64,000 nucleotides of DNA from Segatella baroniae DSM 16972 = JCM 13447. GTDB taxonomy: Bacteria; Bacteroidota; Bacteroidia; Bacteroidales; Bacteroidaceae. Below the pieces are notes generated by a model. It was given only the letters and a program-made list of their open reading frames with translations, was not told where the DNA came from and ran no database searches. The DNA is taken from positions 96,585 to 160,584 of the forward strand of contig NZ_AUFQ01000006.1 of NCBI RefSeq assembly GCF_000426585.1, read 5' to 3'. A program made the translations under genes and the position numbers. Shown piece after piece: positions 1 through 9,096 of the stretch (positions are counted from its first letter, which is position 1; every line of letters begins with the position of its first letter).

Positions 1-1
1 C

Positions 2-1867
2 AGCAACGGCCGCGCGCCGCTTGAAGGCGACGTTGTGACCGACGCCAGCGACCAGTTCAACAACCTGACCGGCCAACCGGAGGTCTCCATGAGCATGAAC
101 TCCGAGGGAGCGCGCCGCTGGGCCGCCCTCACCAAGGCCAATGTGGGCAAGGCCATCGCCATCGTGCTGGACGGCGTGGTTTACTCCGCCCCGCGCGTGA
201 ACGGCGAAATCGACGGCGGACAGTCGTCCATATCGGGCAACTTCACCATCGAAGACACCAAAGACCTGGCCAACACCTTGAAGTCGGGCCGCATGCCGGC
301 CCCCGCCCGCATCGTACAGGAAGAGGTGGTGGGCCCCACTTTGGGTGCCGCCTCCATCCAGCAGGGCGTCGTTTCGTTCGTCATCGCCTTCATCCTGCTG
401 ATATTCTACATGCTGGCCATGTACAACTTCATCCCCGGCATGATCGCCAACTGCGCGCTGATCATCAACGTATTCTTCACGTTGGGCATTCTGACGTCGT
501 TCCAGGCCGCACTGACGATGAGCGGTATCGCCGGTATGGTGCTGTCGCTGGGTACGGCGGTCGACGCCAACGTGCTCATCTATGAGCGCATCAAGGAGGA
601 GCTGCGCGCCGGCAAGCAGATGAGACAGGCCGTCAACGCCGGCTACAGCAACGCTTTCAGCGCCATCTTCGACTCCAACTTGACCTCGTTGATCACCGGT
701 GTCATCCTCTACATGTTCGGTACAGGCCCCATCCAGGGCTTCGCCACGACCTGGATCATCGGTATCGTCTGCTCGTTCTTCAGTGCCGTTTACCTCACCC
801 GCCTGGTTTATGAGTACAAACTGAACCACGACAAGTGGACGAACCTCAAGTTCTGGACACCCATTTCAGCCAATCTGATGCAGGGGAAGAACTACAAGTT
901 CATGTCAGCCTACAAGACCACGTTCGCCATGGCGGCAGCCGCCATCGTGCTGTTCTGCGCCAGCTTCGTCGTGAGAGGCCTGGCCAGGAGCATCGACTTC
1001 ACCGGCGGACGCAACTATGTGGTGCAGTTCGAGAAGTCGACCGAGCCGGAGCAGGTACGCGAAGTGCTGGGCCACATCTTCCCCGGCTGCACTTCGAGCG
1101 CCCTCTCTCTGGGTACCGACAACAAGACCATCCGCATTTCGACCAACTACAAGATTGAGTCCAACAGCCCGACGGTCGACGACGAGGCCGAGACCATGCT
1201 CTACAACGGACTGAAGAAGGCCGGCATGGTGAGCCAGAAGAGCGTCGACGACTTCAAGAATCCCGACGTCCGCCAGGGCGGTTCCATCATCAGCAGCTCG
1301 AAGGTAGGCCCCTCGGTGGCCAAGGATGTGACCTATGGCGCCATCATCAGCGTGCTCATCGCCCTGGTGGCCATCTTCCTCTACATCTTCGTGCGCTTCC
1401 GCAACATCGCCTTCTCTGTAGGTTCGACCGTTGCCCTGGGCCTCGACGCCATCACCGTCATCGGTTTGTTCTCGCTCTTGCAGGGCCTGCTGCCGTTCTC
1501 GCTGGAAGTGGACCAGACGTTCATCGGTGCCGTGCTGACCGTCATCGGTTACTCCATCAACGACAAGGTGGTGGTGTTCGACCGCATCCGTGAGAATCTG
1601 AAGCTGCATCCGAAGCACGACATCCAGAATCTCTTCAACGACTCCATCAACCAGACCTTGGCGCGTACCATCAACACGTCGTTCTCCACGTTGATCGTGC
1701 TGCTCGTCATCCTGCTCCTCGGCGGCAAGAGCATTCAGCCTTTCGCCTTCGCCATGACCATGGGTGTCGTGACCGGTACGCTCAGCTCCATCTTCATCGC
1801 CTCTCCCATCGCGTTCCTCGTGATGGGACGCTCCATCCGCAAGGAGGAGGCCGTGGCGGTAGCATAA
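2..1867 (+). CDS. secDF: Protein translocase subunit SecDF, 5' end cut by window
   Basis: The reading frame is open from base 2, so the gene begins before the window; 621 residues are visible. The Sec accessory SecDF sits in the inner membrane and uses the proton gradient to pull secreted proteins across. The first half carries the end of the SecD periplasmic region (VGPTLG about residue 110) and the SecD membrane signature VDANVLIYERIKEEL. The second half carries the SecF signature SIDFTGG and the SecF membrane motif GYSINDKVVVFDRIREN, so SecD and SecF are fused in one chain, as is usual in Bacteroidetes. Hydrophobic segments occur in two sets. The stop codon is followed within a few bases by a long inverted repeat. 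Identification is firm; the N-terminal third cannot be judged. Confidence 0.97.
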   Translation, partial: SNGRAPLEGDVVTDASDQFNNLTGQPEVSMSMNSEGARRWAALTKANVGKAIAIVLDGVVYSAPRVNGEIDGGQSSISGNFTIEDTKDLANTLKSGRMPAPARIVQEEVVGPTLGAASIQQGVVSFVIAFILLIFYMLAMYNFIPGMIANCALIINVFFTLGILTSFQAALTMSGIAGMVLSLGTAVDANVLIYERIKEELRAGKQMRQAVNAGYSNAFSAIFDSNLTSLITGVILYMFGTGPIQGFATTWIIGIVCSFFSAVYLTRLVYEYKLNHDKWTNLKFWTPISANLMQGKNYKFMSAYKTTFAMAAAAIVLFCASFVVRGLARSIDFTGGRNYVVQFEKSTEPEQVREVLGHIFPGCTSSALSLGTDNKTIRISTNYKIESNSPTVDDEAETMLYNGLKKAGMVSQKSVDDFKNPDVRQGGSIISSSKVGPSVAKDVTYGAIISVLIALVAIFLYIFVRFRNIAFSVGSTVALGLDAITVIGLFSLLQGLLPFSLEVDQTFIGAVLTVIGYSINDKVVVFDRIRENLKLHPKHDIQNLFNDSINQTLARTINTSFSTLIVLLVILLLGGKSIQPFAFAMTMGVVTGTLSSIFIASPIAFLVMGRSIRKEEAVAVA

Positions 1868-1871
1868 TACA

Positions 1872-2009
1872 TACCCACCCCGGCCCTCCCAAAGGGAGGG
1901 TGAGCTAACTTGAGGAAGCTGACAATAGCTGCAATTCAGCCATTGTCAGCTTCTTCCATTATTATCCCCTCGCCAGCTCACCCTCCCTTTGGGAGGGCCG
2001 GGGTGGGTA
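1872..2009. repeat. 35-bp perfect inverted repeat with nested terminator-like hairpin
   Basis: Arms 1872-1906 and 1975-2009 are exact reverse complements and each contains the internal palindrome CCCTCCCAAAGGGAGGG. Between them a 12-bp stem (1915-1926 with 1942-1953) forms a second hairpin. It begins four bases after the secDF stop, so it probably ends secDF transcription, but no clear U-tract follows. The arms resemble the GC-rich dispersed element found at 21099, 28539, 49805 and 61962. Confidence 0.85.
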
Positions 2010-2160
2010 TTTGGTAAAGTCAGGGTGGATGTTTTAAAGAGCCGAGGCAGGTATTTGGTCAAGTCGGGATGGGTATTTCGTAGAATCAAGGATGGCCATT
2101 TCGTAGAGTCAGGATAGTTATTTGGAAGGGCTGGAGCAGTTGTTTTATCCGGTCTTTCGG
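2007..2160 (+). repeat. Degenerate tandem repeat, about 22 bp per unit, 6-7 units
   Basis: Units begin at 2007, 2029, 2051, 2073, 2096, 2118 and 2140. They share a pattern close to gTATTTgGTnaAGTCaGGatGg, with one unit of 23 bp. The first unit starts in the last bases of the right arm of the preceding inverted repeat. No convincing protein is encoded; the open frames through it have no recognisable features. Confidence 0.65.
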
Positions 2161-2569
2161 CAAATCGAGGCAGTTCTATATGTCTTTTTTGGCCGCTTGC
2201 GGCCCTTATGTCTTTGTCCTTTTCACCCCCAAAAAATATGTTCTTATGTCCTTATGTCTAAAAACATCATGTGCTTGTGTCCCAATGAACCGCAACCGGA
2301 GAGTTACTCGTGTCTCCGCATGCTTCAAAAACAATTGGCAATTCCGACGGCTCACCCCATATCCCCGACAACATTCTCCACAAACGTAAAAAAAAAGACC
2401 AAGACCTTCGGCCTAGATGTCTCTGTCATGTGTCAGGCAGGGTAGCTCGCTTCGCTCGCAACCCCGCCCTCTAAAAGAAACCAACCGCCATGCGGTTGCA
2501 TGCACAGAACAGGCTGTTGCAGGCGCAATCCTCCATGACCATGTTCCAACGCCCTATTTGAGATAAAAA

Positions 2570-2649
2570 AAAGCACTGTTTTTGCAAGCTCAAAGCTGTG
2601 CTTTAAGCTCCTGAAAGCAGCCCTTTTACACGCTCAAAGCACAGCTTTT
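2570..2649. repeat. 22-bp phased repeat array, 4 cores
   Basis: Cores of the AAAG-N5-CTTT type start at 2570, 2592, 2614 and 2636, exactly 22 bp apart, with nine variable bases between them. It belongs to the same family as the arrays at 11464, 21181, 32485, 49636, 57379 and 63256. Confidence 0.75.
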
Positions 2650-2858
2650 GCAATGCGATTGTCCAATGCCTGTTTCATAGCAGTCTGTTCCTGGCCCCAA
2701 TCATCAGCCCTGTCTATGTATTAAAACAAGTTAAAATAAAAAGCTTTAATGCAAGATTCTCTTCTTTTAGTCATTTCAAAAATAACAGGTCACTGGATAA
2801 ACGGCTGTCACAACGGCCTTTCCCATTTGACCATGGGATGCCCTGTCGTTAAAAAACA

Positions 2859-2890
2859 TTTGTAGAAATAAAACAAATTATCTATATTTT
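2859..2890 (+). promoter_or_regulatory. Possible promoter for the small lipoprotein
   Basis: TTTG at 2859-2862 and TATATTTT at 2883-2890 are separated by 20 bp, close to the Bacteroidetes -33/-7 arrangement although the -7 box ends in T rather than G. Confidence 0.4.
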
Positions 2891-2993
2891 TATTATCAAT
2901 AGTATAGTCCCAGACATCCACAATGAACACGAAAACTTGTCAAAATAGCCGGAAATAAAATTTAAACTTTTATAGAATTAAACTTCAAACATA

Positions 2994-3428
2994 ATGAAGA
3001 CGAACAAAGTGTTGATTCTTCTGACCAGTGTACTAATCTCCTGCGGCAATGAATATTCATTCATGCCCGTTCCTATGTTGAATAAAGAATCGGTAATCGT
3101 AACCGGAAAAACAGGTAAAGATACCATTTATTCTTACAACGACGTCAATTTTGTTTTTCATAAAGTATGGCTTCACCAAAGCGACGGTACAGACTATATT
3201 GATACACAGAAAGACAATAGGAACGAAATCAGCGATGGCCAAAACGTAATCGGAACGGTTGAATATGAGGGGGATGAGATTACTAAAATAGAAATACCCG
3301 ACTGGTGCGTCATCACTCGATTCAAAAGCAAAAAGCAGTATGCCTACACCGTCGAAGCCATCGGGCGCAAAGACCTGCACACATCATTGATTCTACCCTA
3401 TGCAGGTGGGACGGTAGAGATAAAGTAA
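2994..3428 (+). CDS. Small hypothetical lipoprotein
   Basis: I do not recognise this 144-residue protein. Residues 1-17 form a lipoprotein signal (basic start, hydrophobic stretch, LISC lipobox), so the mature protein should be acylated at Cys17 and held in the envelope, probably facing outward. The rest is mixed, fairly hydrophilic sequence with no membrane segment and no repeats. It stands alone between the secDF repeat region and metG, ahead of a strong terminator. Its base composition is clearly more AT-rich than the GC-rich genes on either side, as is the sequence upstream, which suggests either an acquired segment or weak codon selection. The start ATG is the only one that yields the signal peptide. 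Confidence 0.7.
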   Translation: MKTNKVLILLTSVLISCGNEYSFMPVPMLNKESVIVTGKTGKDTIYSYNDVNFVFHKVWLHQSDGTDYIDTQKDNRNEISDGQNVIGTVEYEGDEITKIEIPDWCVITRFKSKKQYAYTVEAIGRKDLHTSLILPYAGGTVEIK

Positions 3429-3437
3429 TGGTATCGT

Positions 3438-3460
3438 GACCCACCGGGGTGGGTCTTTTT
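3438..3460 (+). terminator. Rho-independent terminator after the small lipoprotein
   Basis: Stem GACCCACC / GGTGGGTC (3438-3454) is followed by a run of six T. It ends the lipoprotein transcript just ahead of the metG promoter. Confidence 0.9.
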
Positions 3461-3495
3461 TATTCAATTCTATCGGATATTTCGCTGATTTAGAG

Positions 3496-3504
3496 TATCT
3501 TTGC
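3496..3504 (+). promoter_or_regulatory. metG promoter, -7 element
   Basis: TATCTTTGC matches the Bacteroidetes -7 consensus TAnnTTTGC, 24 bases before the chosen metG start. No good TTTG box is seen 20 bp upstream. Confidence 0.6.
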
Positions 3505-3528
3505 AGCCAAGTAAAGATACAAAGCCAC

Positions 3529-5592
3529 ATGGAACAGAAAAACTATAAACGCACTACCGTCACCGCCGCGCTGCCATACGCCAACGGTGGCGTGCACATC
3601 GGCCACCTGGCCGGCGTGTATGTACCCGCCGACATCTACGTCCGCTACCTGCGGCTGAAGCGCAAGGACGTCGTCTTCATCGGCGGAAGCGACGAGCACG
3701 GCGTGCCCATCACCATCCGCGCCCGCAAGGAGGGCGTCACGCCGCAGGACGTGGTAGACCGCTACCACACGATGATCAAGGAGTCGTTCAAGGAGTTCGG
3801 CATTTCGTTCGACATCTACAGCCGCACCACCAGCCCCACGCACCACCGGCTGGCCAGCGACTTCTTCCGCAAGCTCTACGACGACGGCAAGCTCGTGGAG
3901 CAGGAGACCGAACAGTATTATGACGAAGAGGCCCGCCAGTTTCTGGCCGACCGCTACATCATGGGCGAATGTCCCCACTGCCACAACCTCAACGCCTACG
4001 GCGACCAGTGCGAGAAGTGCGGCAGCGACCTCAGCCCCATGGAACTCATCAACCCTCACTCCACCATCAGCGGCTCCAAGCCCGTGGTGAAGAAGACGAA
4101 GAACTGGTATCTGCCGCTCAACGACTATCAGTCGTGGCTGAAGCAATGGATACTGGAAGGCCACAAGGAGTGGCGCTCCAACGTCTACGGCCAGTGCAAG
4201 AGCTGGCTCGACATGGACTTGCAGCCCCGCGCCATGACGCGCGACCTCGACTGGGGAATCCCCGTGCCCGTGGAGGGCGCCGAGGGCAAGGTGCTCTACG
4301 TGTGGTTCGACGCGCCCATCGGCTACATCAGCAACACCAAGGAGCTGTGCGACCGCGAACCCGACTGCTGGGGCCCGTGGGAGAAGTGGTGGAAGGACGA
4401 CGACACGCGGCTGGTGCACTTCATCGGCAAGGACAACATCGTGTTCCACTGCCTCATCTTCCCCACCATGCTCAAGGCCCACGGCGGCTACATCCTGCCC
4501 GACAACGTGCCGGCCAACGAGTTTCTCAACCTGGAAAACGACAAGATATCGACTTCGCGCAACTGGGCCGTGTGGCTGCACGAATATCTGCGCGACTTCG
4601 AGGGCAAACAGGACGTGCTGCGCTACGTGCTGACGGCCAACGCGCCCGAGACGAAGGACAACAACTTCACATGGAAGGACTTCCAGGAGCGCAACAACTC
4701 CGAACTGGTGGCCATCTACGGCAACTTCGTCAACCGTGCGCTGCAGCTCACCAAGAAATACTGGGACGGCGTCGTGCCTGCCTGTGGCCCGCTGGAAGAC
4801 GTAGACCGCCAGGCCATCGCTGAATTCCAAGACGTGAAAGCTAAGGTAGAGAGCTTCCTCGACGTGTTCAAATTCCGCGAAGCGCAGAAAGAAGCCATGA
4901 ACTTGGCCCGCATCGGCAACAAGTATATCACCGAGTGTGAGCCTTGGAAGGTGTGGAAGACCGACCCGAAGCGTGTCGAAACGATTCTCAATATCTCATT
5001 GCAACTCGTGGCTAACCTCGCCATCGCCTTCGAACCGTTCCTTCCTTTCTCCAGCGAAAAGCTGCGCCGCCTCATCAACATGCCCCAATTCGACTGGAGC
5101 CAGCTGGGCGGCACGTCGTTGCTCACGTCCGGTCACCGCCTGGCCGAGCCCGAACTGCTCTTCGAGAAGATTGAGGACGAGGCCATCCAACGCCAGCTCG
5201 ACAAGCTCGAAGCCACCCGCAAGGCCAACGAGGCGTCCGCCTACAAGGCGGAGCCTGTCAAGCCGGAGGTGTCGTTCGAGGACTTCGAGAAACTCGACAT
5301 CCGCGTGGGCCACATCAAGGACTGCCAACGCGTGAAGAAGAGCAAGAAGCTCCTGCAGTTCACCATCGACGACGGCAGCGGCACCGACCGCACCATTCTC
5401 AGCGGCATTGCCGCCTACTACGAACCCGAACAGCTCGTCGGCAAGGACGTGCTCTTCGTGGCCAACTTCGCTCCCCGCAAGATGATGGGTCTGGAGAGCC
5501 AAGGCATGATTCTCTCCGCCGTCAACTTCGACGGCAGCCTCAACGTCACCACGACGCTCGACCGGGTGAAGCCCGGCAGCCAAGTGGGGTGA
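3529..5592 (+). CDS. metG: Methionyl-tRNA synthetase
   Basis: Charges tRNA-Met with methionine in the cytoplasm. The 687-residue protein has the class I signature HIGH at residues 23-26 and KISTS (the KMSKS loop) at 339-343. A zinc knuckle has cysteines at 148, 151, 161 and 164. A C-terminal tRNA-binding OB-fold domain covers roughly residues 580-687 ([11 protein letters not shown]). The frame is open upstream to 3436, but a start there would lie ahead of the promoter at 3496-3504. The ATG at 3529 begins [20 protein letters not shown], where the catalytic domain starts in the family. Monocistronic, with a terminator on each side. Confidence 0.97.
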   Translation: MEQKNYKRTTVTAALPYANGGVHIGHLAGVYVPADIYVRYLRLKRKDVVFIGGSDEHGVPITIRARKEGVTPQDVVDRYHTMIKESFKEFGISFDIYSRTTSPTHHRLASDFFRKLYDDGKLVEQETEQYYDEEARQFLADRYIMGECPHCHNLNAYGDQCEKCGSDLSPMELINPHSTISGSKPVVKKTKNWYLPLNDYQSWLKQWILEGHKEWRSNVYGQCKSWLDMDLQPRAMTRDLDWGIPVPVEGAEGKVLYVWFDAPIGYISNTKELCDREPDCWGPWEKWWKDDDTRLVHFIGKDNIVFHCLIFPTMLKAHGGYILPDNVPANEFLNLENDKISTSRNWAVWLHEYLRDFEGKQDVLRYVLTANAPETKDNNFTWKDFQERNNSELVAIYGNFVNRALQLTKKYWDGVVPACGPLEDVDRQAIAEFQDVKAKVESFLDVFKFREAQKEAMNLARIGNKYITECEPWKVWKTDPKRVETILNISLQLVANLAIAFEPFLPFSSEKLRRLINMPQFDWSQLGGTSLLTSGHRLAEPELLFEKIEDEAIQRQLDKLEATRKANEASAYKAEPVKPEVSFEDFEKLDIRVGHIKDCQRVKKSKKLLQFTIDDGSGTDRTILSGIAAYYEPEQLVGKDVLFVANFAPRKMMGLESQGMILSAVNFDGSLNVTTTLDRVKPGSQVG

Positions 5593-5647
5593 CGCCATTG
5601 TTGGATGAAGAGTTGACAGGACAGCCCCCTGCCGGGCGAACAACGAA

Positions 5648-5684
5648 ACGCGGGATGAAGCACGAAGCTTCATCCCGCGTTTTT
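5648..5684 (+). terminator. Terminator between convergent metG and hexosaminidase genes
   Basis: A 14-bp perfect stem (5648-5661 with 5667-5680) with a five-base loop is followed by T residues on the plus strand. It lies between converging genes and may serve both. Confidence 0.88.
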
Positions 5685-5710
5685 GGATGAATGGTGGGGG
5701 AATGGTCGGA

Positions 5711-7312
5711 CTATTTGAACATGTCCTGGCAAGCCTTCCAGCCGAAGTGCCGGTAGAACTTGTTGAGGTTGCCTTCACGCTGCTTGAACGAGTCGTAGTC
5801 CTTCTTGGCGTTTTCCGTCCAACCGGTCTCGGCCATGGCGGCCAGGCGCGGCAGCAGCTGGTATTCGGCCAACTCCTTGCAGCCCACATACTCAGTCCAG
5901 AGGTTCACCTGCACACCCTTCACGTGCTTCTTCAGCGCCGGTGAGGCGTCGTCGGGCACGGGGTTGTAGCTGTAGGTCTTCTCCACAGGCAGGTTGCCGC
6001 CGATGAGCAACAGGTCGCGGCTCTTGTTCTGGTAGTAGTCCAGATAGTAGTAGTCGGTGGGCGACATGATGGCGTCGAGTCCGCGCTCGGCGGCGGTGAT
6101 GCCGCCGGCCACGCCGCGCCAGCTCATGACGGTGGTTCCCGGCTCTACGTCACCCTCCAGAATCTCGTCCCAGCCGATGACGTGGCGGCCCTTGTCCTCC
6201 AGGTGCTTGGCCACCTGGCTGAGGAAGTGGCACTGCAGCTGCGCCTCGGCGGAGAATCCGTTCGACCCCTTGAGGCCCAGTCGCTTGATCTCGGCCTGGC
6301 AGCGGGGGCACGACTGCCAGCGTGTGCGGGGAGCTTCGTCGCCGCCCAGGTGGATGTACTTCGACGGGAAGATTTCAATGATCTCGTCGAGCACGTTGTT
6401 CACGAACTCGTATGTCTTGGGGTTGCCCGCACAGAGGATGTCGTCGAACACGCCCCACTGCTGGGCCACCTTGTAGGGGCCGCCCGTGCAGCCCAGTTCG
6501 GGATAGGCGGCCAGCGCACCGAGCATGTGGCCGGGCATGTCGATTTCAGGAATCACGGTGATGTAGCGTTCCGCGGCGTACTTCACGATTTCCTTCATGT
6601 CCTCCTTCGTATAGTAACCGCCGTAGGGCGTGCCGTCGAACACGGGCGAGTTGTGGCCCACGACGGTCTGGTCGCGCTTAGAACCCACCTCGATGAGCTT
6701 CGGATAGCGGTTTATCTGCGCGCGCCATCCCTGGTCTTCGGTGAGGTGCCAGTGGAAGACGTTGAGGTTGTGGAGGGCCAGCATGTCCACAAACTCCTTG
6801 ACGAAGTCGAGGTTGAAGTAGTGGCGGGCGCAGTCGAGCATGGCTCCGCGGTAGCCGAAGCGCGGCTGGTCGACGATGCGGGCTGCGGGCAGGCTCACGC
6901 GCTGGGCCTTCTCCACGGGCAGCGACTTACGCAATGTCTGTATGCCGTAGAACACGCCCTGCGGCGTCTTGCCCTCGATGGTGACACCTTTGGCCTTGAC
7001 GGTGATGACATATCCCTCTTCGCCGGCGATCTTGGCGTTGAGTTTCAGCGTGATGGCCGCGCCTTTCTTGTCCACGCCGGCGGCTTCTATGCCCGTGGCC
7101 TCACGGATGTACTGCTTCAGGAAGGCGGCGTTGCGCTGCATGGCTTCGTCCGCGCCGACCGCAAAGACGGCCGTGTTGGCGTCGAGCGTGAAGGCGGCGC
7201 CCTTCTCGGCGGTGATACTCTGCGGCAACGGCACCACATGGTAGTTGGCATCGGCGGCCTGCAATGTCAGCGCGGCCATGGCGATGGCCATGGAAAGTAC
7301 TGTTCTTTTCAT
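5711..7312 (-). CDS. Beta-N-acetylhexosaminidase, glycoside hydrolase family 20
   Basis: Removes terminal N-acetylglucosamine or N-acetylgalactosamine from glycans, with the substrate's own acetamido group acting as nucleophile. The 533-residue protein begins with a signal peptide (about residues 1-19, ending LQA) and should act in the periplasm or at the surface. A GH20b-type N-terminal domain (YHVVPLPQSI onward) precedes the TIM barrel. The family motif HLGGDE places the catalytic Asp-Glu pair at 325-326. The next gene upstream on the same strand is a sulfatase, which fits stepwise trimming of sulfated host or dietary glycans, but this gene has its own promoter. No SusC/SusD pair adjoins it. 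Confidence 0.95.
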   Translation of the reverse strand: MKRTVLSMAIAMAALTLQAADANYHVVPLPQSITAEKGAAFTLDANTAVFAVGADEAMQRNAAFLKQYIREATGIEAAGVDKKGAAITLKLNAKIAGEEGYVITVKAKGVTIEGKTPQGVFYGIQTLRKSLPVEKAQRVSLPAARIVDQPRFGYRGAMLDCARHYFNLDFVKEFVDMLALHNLNVFHWHLTEDQGWRAQINRYPKLIEVGSKRDQTVVGHNSPVFDGTPYGGYYTKEDMKEIVKYAAERYITVIPEIDMPGHMLGALAAYPELGCTGGPYKVAQQWGVFDDILCAGNPKTYEFVNNVLDEIIEIFPSKYIHLGGDEAPRTRWQSCPRCQAEIKRLGLKGSNGFSAEAQLQCHFLSQVAKHLEDKGRHVIGWDEILEGDVEPGTTVMSWRGVAGGITAAERGLDAIMSPTDYYYLDYYQNKSRDLLLIGGNLPVEKTYSYNPVPDDASPALKKHVKGVQVNLWTEYVGCKELAEYQLLPRLAAMAETGWTENAKKDYDSFKQREGNLNKFYRHFGWKACQDMFK

Positions 7313-7375
7313 GTTTGGGTTGTGTTGATTGATTTTATTTGTTATTGATATAAAAACGATTGGTTGATCGTGGTG

Positions 7376-7384
7376 GCAAATTTA
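7376..7384 (-). promoter_or_regulatory. Promoter -7 element for the GH20 gene
   Basis: The minus strand reads TAAATTTGC, a full match to TAnnTTTGC, 63 bases before the start codon, within the 123-bp gap behind the sulfatase gene. Confidence 0.6.
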
Positions 7385-7435
7385 CGGTAAAAAAACAGCT
7401 CTACCTAATCTTTTCAACAATATTTTGATGAATCG

Positions 7436-8986
7436 TCAGTTACCGGACTTCTTTCTGATGGGGTCGTCGTACTGCACCTGCAGCTGCAGCAGCTCGCGCT
7501 TCAGACGCTCCGTGAGCTTGGCGGTGCCGGGCTTGCCGTAGATGTTGTGCATCTGCGAAGGGTCGTTCTTGAGGTCGTAAAGCTCCCAGGCGTCGATGTC
7601 GTTGTAGAAGTGCATCAGCGAATAGCGGCCGGTGCGAATGCCGTAGTGGCGGCACACGGAGTGCTCGGCGGGGTATTCGTAGTAGTGGTAGTAGAGCGAC
7701 CGGCGCCAGTCCTTGGGCTTCTTGCCCTGCAACAGCGGCAGCAGCGAACGGCCCTGGATGTCCTTGGGCACCTCGACGCCGGCCAGCTGGAGGAACGTGG
7801 GCGCGTAGTCGATGTTCTGCACCATCTCGCTGACGGTGCCCTGCTTGCCTCCCGGCAGGTACATCAGCAGCGGCGTGCGGAACGACTCCTCATACATGAA
7901 GCGCTTGTCGAACCACCCGTGCTCGCCCATGTAGAAGCCCTGGTCGGACGTATAGACGATGAGCGTGTTGTCGAGCAGCCCTTTCCGGCGCAGGTAGTCG
8001 ATGACGCGGCCCACGTTGCGGTCTACCGAGTGAATCACCCGCATGTAGTCGTGCATGTAGCGTTGGTATTTCCATTCGGCCAACGCCTTTCCCGACAGCC
8101 CGGCCGCCTTGAATTGCTTGATGATGGGGTCGTAGTGGCGGTCCCACTGCGCACGCTGCGACGGCGACATGCGCTCGTAGTTGGCGCGTCCCATGGCTTC
8201 CAGTTCCTTGTTTGAGTGGATTTCGTTCTCGTGGTCGGCCATTTTGTTGTCGTAAACGATATCCATATCCTTCATGATATTCATCTCTTGCTTGGCGGCG
8301 GCGCGTCGTCCCTTGTAGTCGTCGTAGAAGTTGGCCGGCAGGGGGTACACTTTATCGTTGTAAAGGTCGAGATCGCACGTGTCGGGACTCCACACCCGGT
8401 GGGGCGCTTTGTTGTGCATGAGCAGGCAGAAAGGCTTGTTCGGGTCGCGCCGATTGTCCATCCAGTCGATGGCCAGATCGGCAATGATGTTGGTCACGTA
8501 GCCCGGTCGGCGCAGTTCTTTGCCGTTGCACAGAAAGTCGGGGTTGTAGTAGTCGCCCTGTCCGATGAGAATGTCCCAGTAGTCGAAGCCCGTTGGCAGC
8601 GACGTAAGGTGCCATTTGCCGATCATCGCGGTCTGATAGCCCTCCTTTTGGAGCAGCTTCGGGAAGGTCTGTTGGCCGCCATCGAAGGTCTTTGAGTTGT
8701 CGGTGAAGCCGTTGGCGTGGCTGTGTTTGCCCGTCAACATGCAGGCTCTGGACGGTCCGCTCAGTGAGTTGGCCACGAAACTTTCATTGAATCTCACGCC
8801 ATGCTGCGCGATCCAGTCGATGTTGGGTGTCTGAATGAAGCGGTTGTCATAAGCGCTGATCGTCTGAAAAGAGTGGTCGTCGCTCATGATGTACACGATG
8901 TTCATGGGCCGCTGCTGGGCCTGTGCGGGCACGAACGCGCCCAGCGCCACCGTGCCCGTGAGACAATACAAAAGTTTTTCTTGCAT
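7436..8986 (-). CDS. Secreted sulfatase, serine-type
   Basis: A type I sulfatase of the alkaline phosphatase superfamily, predicted to remove sulfate esters from carbohydrates in the periplasm or at the cell surface. The 516-residue protein starts with a signal peptide ending near AQA (about residue 23). Metal-binding aspartates lie at SDD (35-37), and a second metal site is likely at TSDQGFYMGEHGW. The active-site motif is S-G-P-S-R at residues 76-80, so Ser76 would be the residue converted to formylglycine. Ser-type sulfatases need an anSME radical-SAM maturase, which is not in this window. It lies 110 bp after rnr and 123 bp before the GH20 gene. The sulfated substrate cannot be named from sequence. 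Confidence 0.93.
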   Translation of the reverse strand: MQEKLLYCLTGTVALGAFVPAQAQQRPMNIVYIMSDDHSFQTISAYDNRFIQTPNIDWIAQHGVRFNESFVANSLSGPSRACMLTGKHSHANGFTDNSKTFDGGQQTFPKLLQKEGYQTAMIGKWHLTSLPTGFDYWDILIGQGDYYNPDFLCNGKELRRPGYVTNIIADLAIDWMDNRRDPNKPFCLLMHNKAPHRVWSPDTCDLDLYNDKVYPLPANFYDDYKGRRAAAKQEMNIMKDMDIVYDNKMADHENEIHSNKELEAMGRANYERMSPSQRAQWDRHYDPIIKQFKAAGLSGKALAEWKYQRYMHDYMRVIHSVDRNVGRVIDYLRRKGLLDNTLIVYTSDQGFYMGEHGWFDKRFMYEESFRTPLLMYLPGGKQGTVSEMVQNIDYAPTFLQLAGVEVPKDIQGRSLLPLLQGKKPKDWRRSLYYHYYEYPAEHSVCRHYGIRTGRYSLMHFYNDIDAWELYDLKNDPSQMHNIYGKPGTAKLTERLKRELLQLQVQYDDPIRKKSGN

Positions 8987-9096
8987 TATGGTTTGTAAGT
9001 TGATAGATTGTCAATAGGTCTTCAGCCCTCTGGAAGCCGCGGTTCTTCCCCCTGTTCCGCCGCACGAGCGGCACAAGGAGGGCATGCCTTGCGGCT

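Larger units (their letters stand above)
1868..2993. other. Long intergenic region, repeat-rich, no supported gene
   Basis: After the inverted repeat and the 22-bp tandem repeat, the rest holds a short hairpin near 2446-2461 (GCTCGCTTCGCTCGC), an array of 13-bp cores at 2570-2649, and AT-rich sequence leading to the lipoprotein gene at 2994. The frames of 69-107 codons in 2122-2445 show no start signal, signal peptide or domain and are rejected. Confidence 0.6.

Noticed and set aside
2122..2445. Open frames of 69-107 codons in the secDF-lipoprotein gap
   Set aside because: They run through tandem repeats, overlap each other in different frames, and show no signal peptide, domain or promoter.
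3490..4830. Long antisense frames opposite metG, and similar ones opposite most GC-rich genes
   Set aside because: High GC content opens other frames; these lack start signals and domains and mirror the codon pattern of the real genes.
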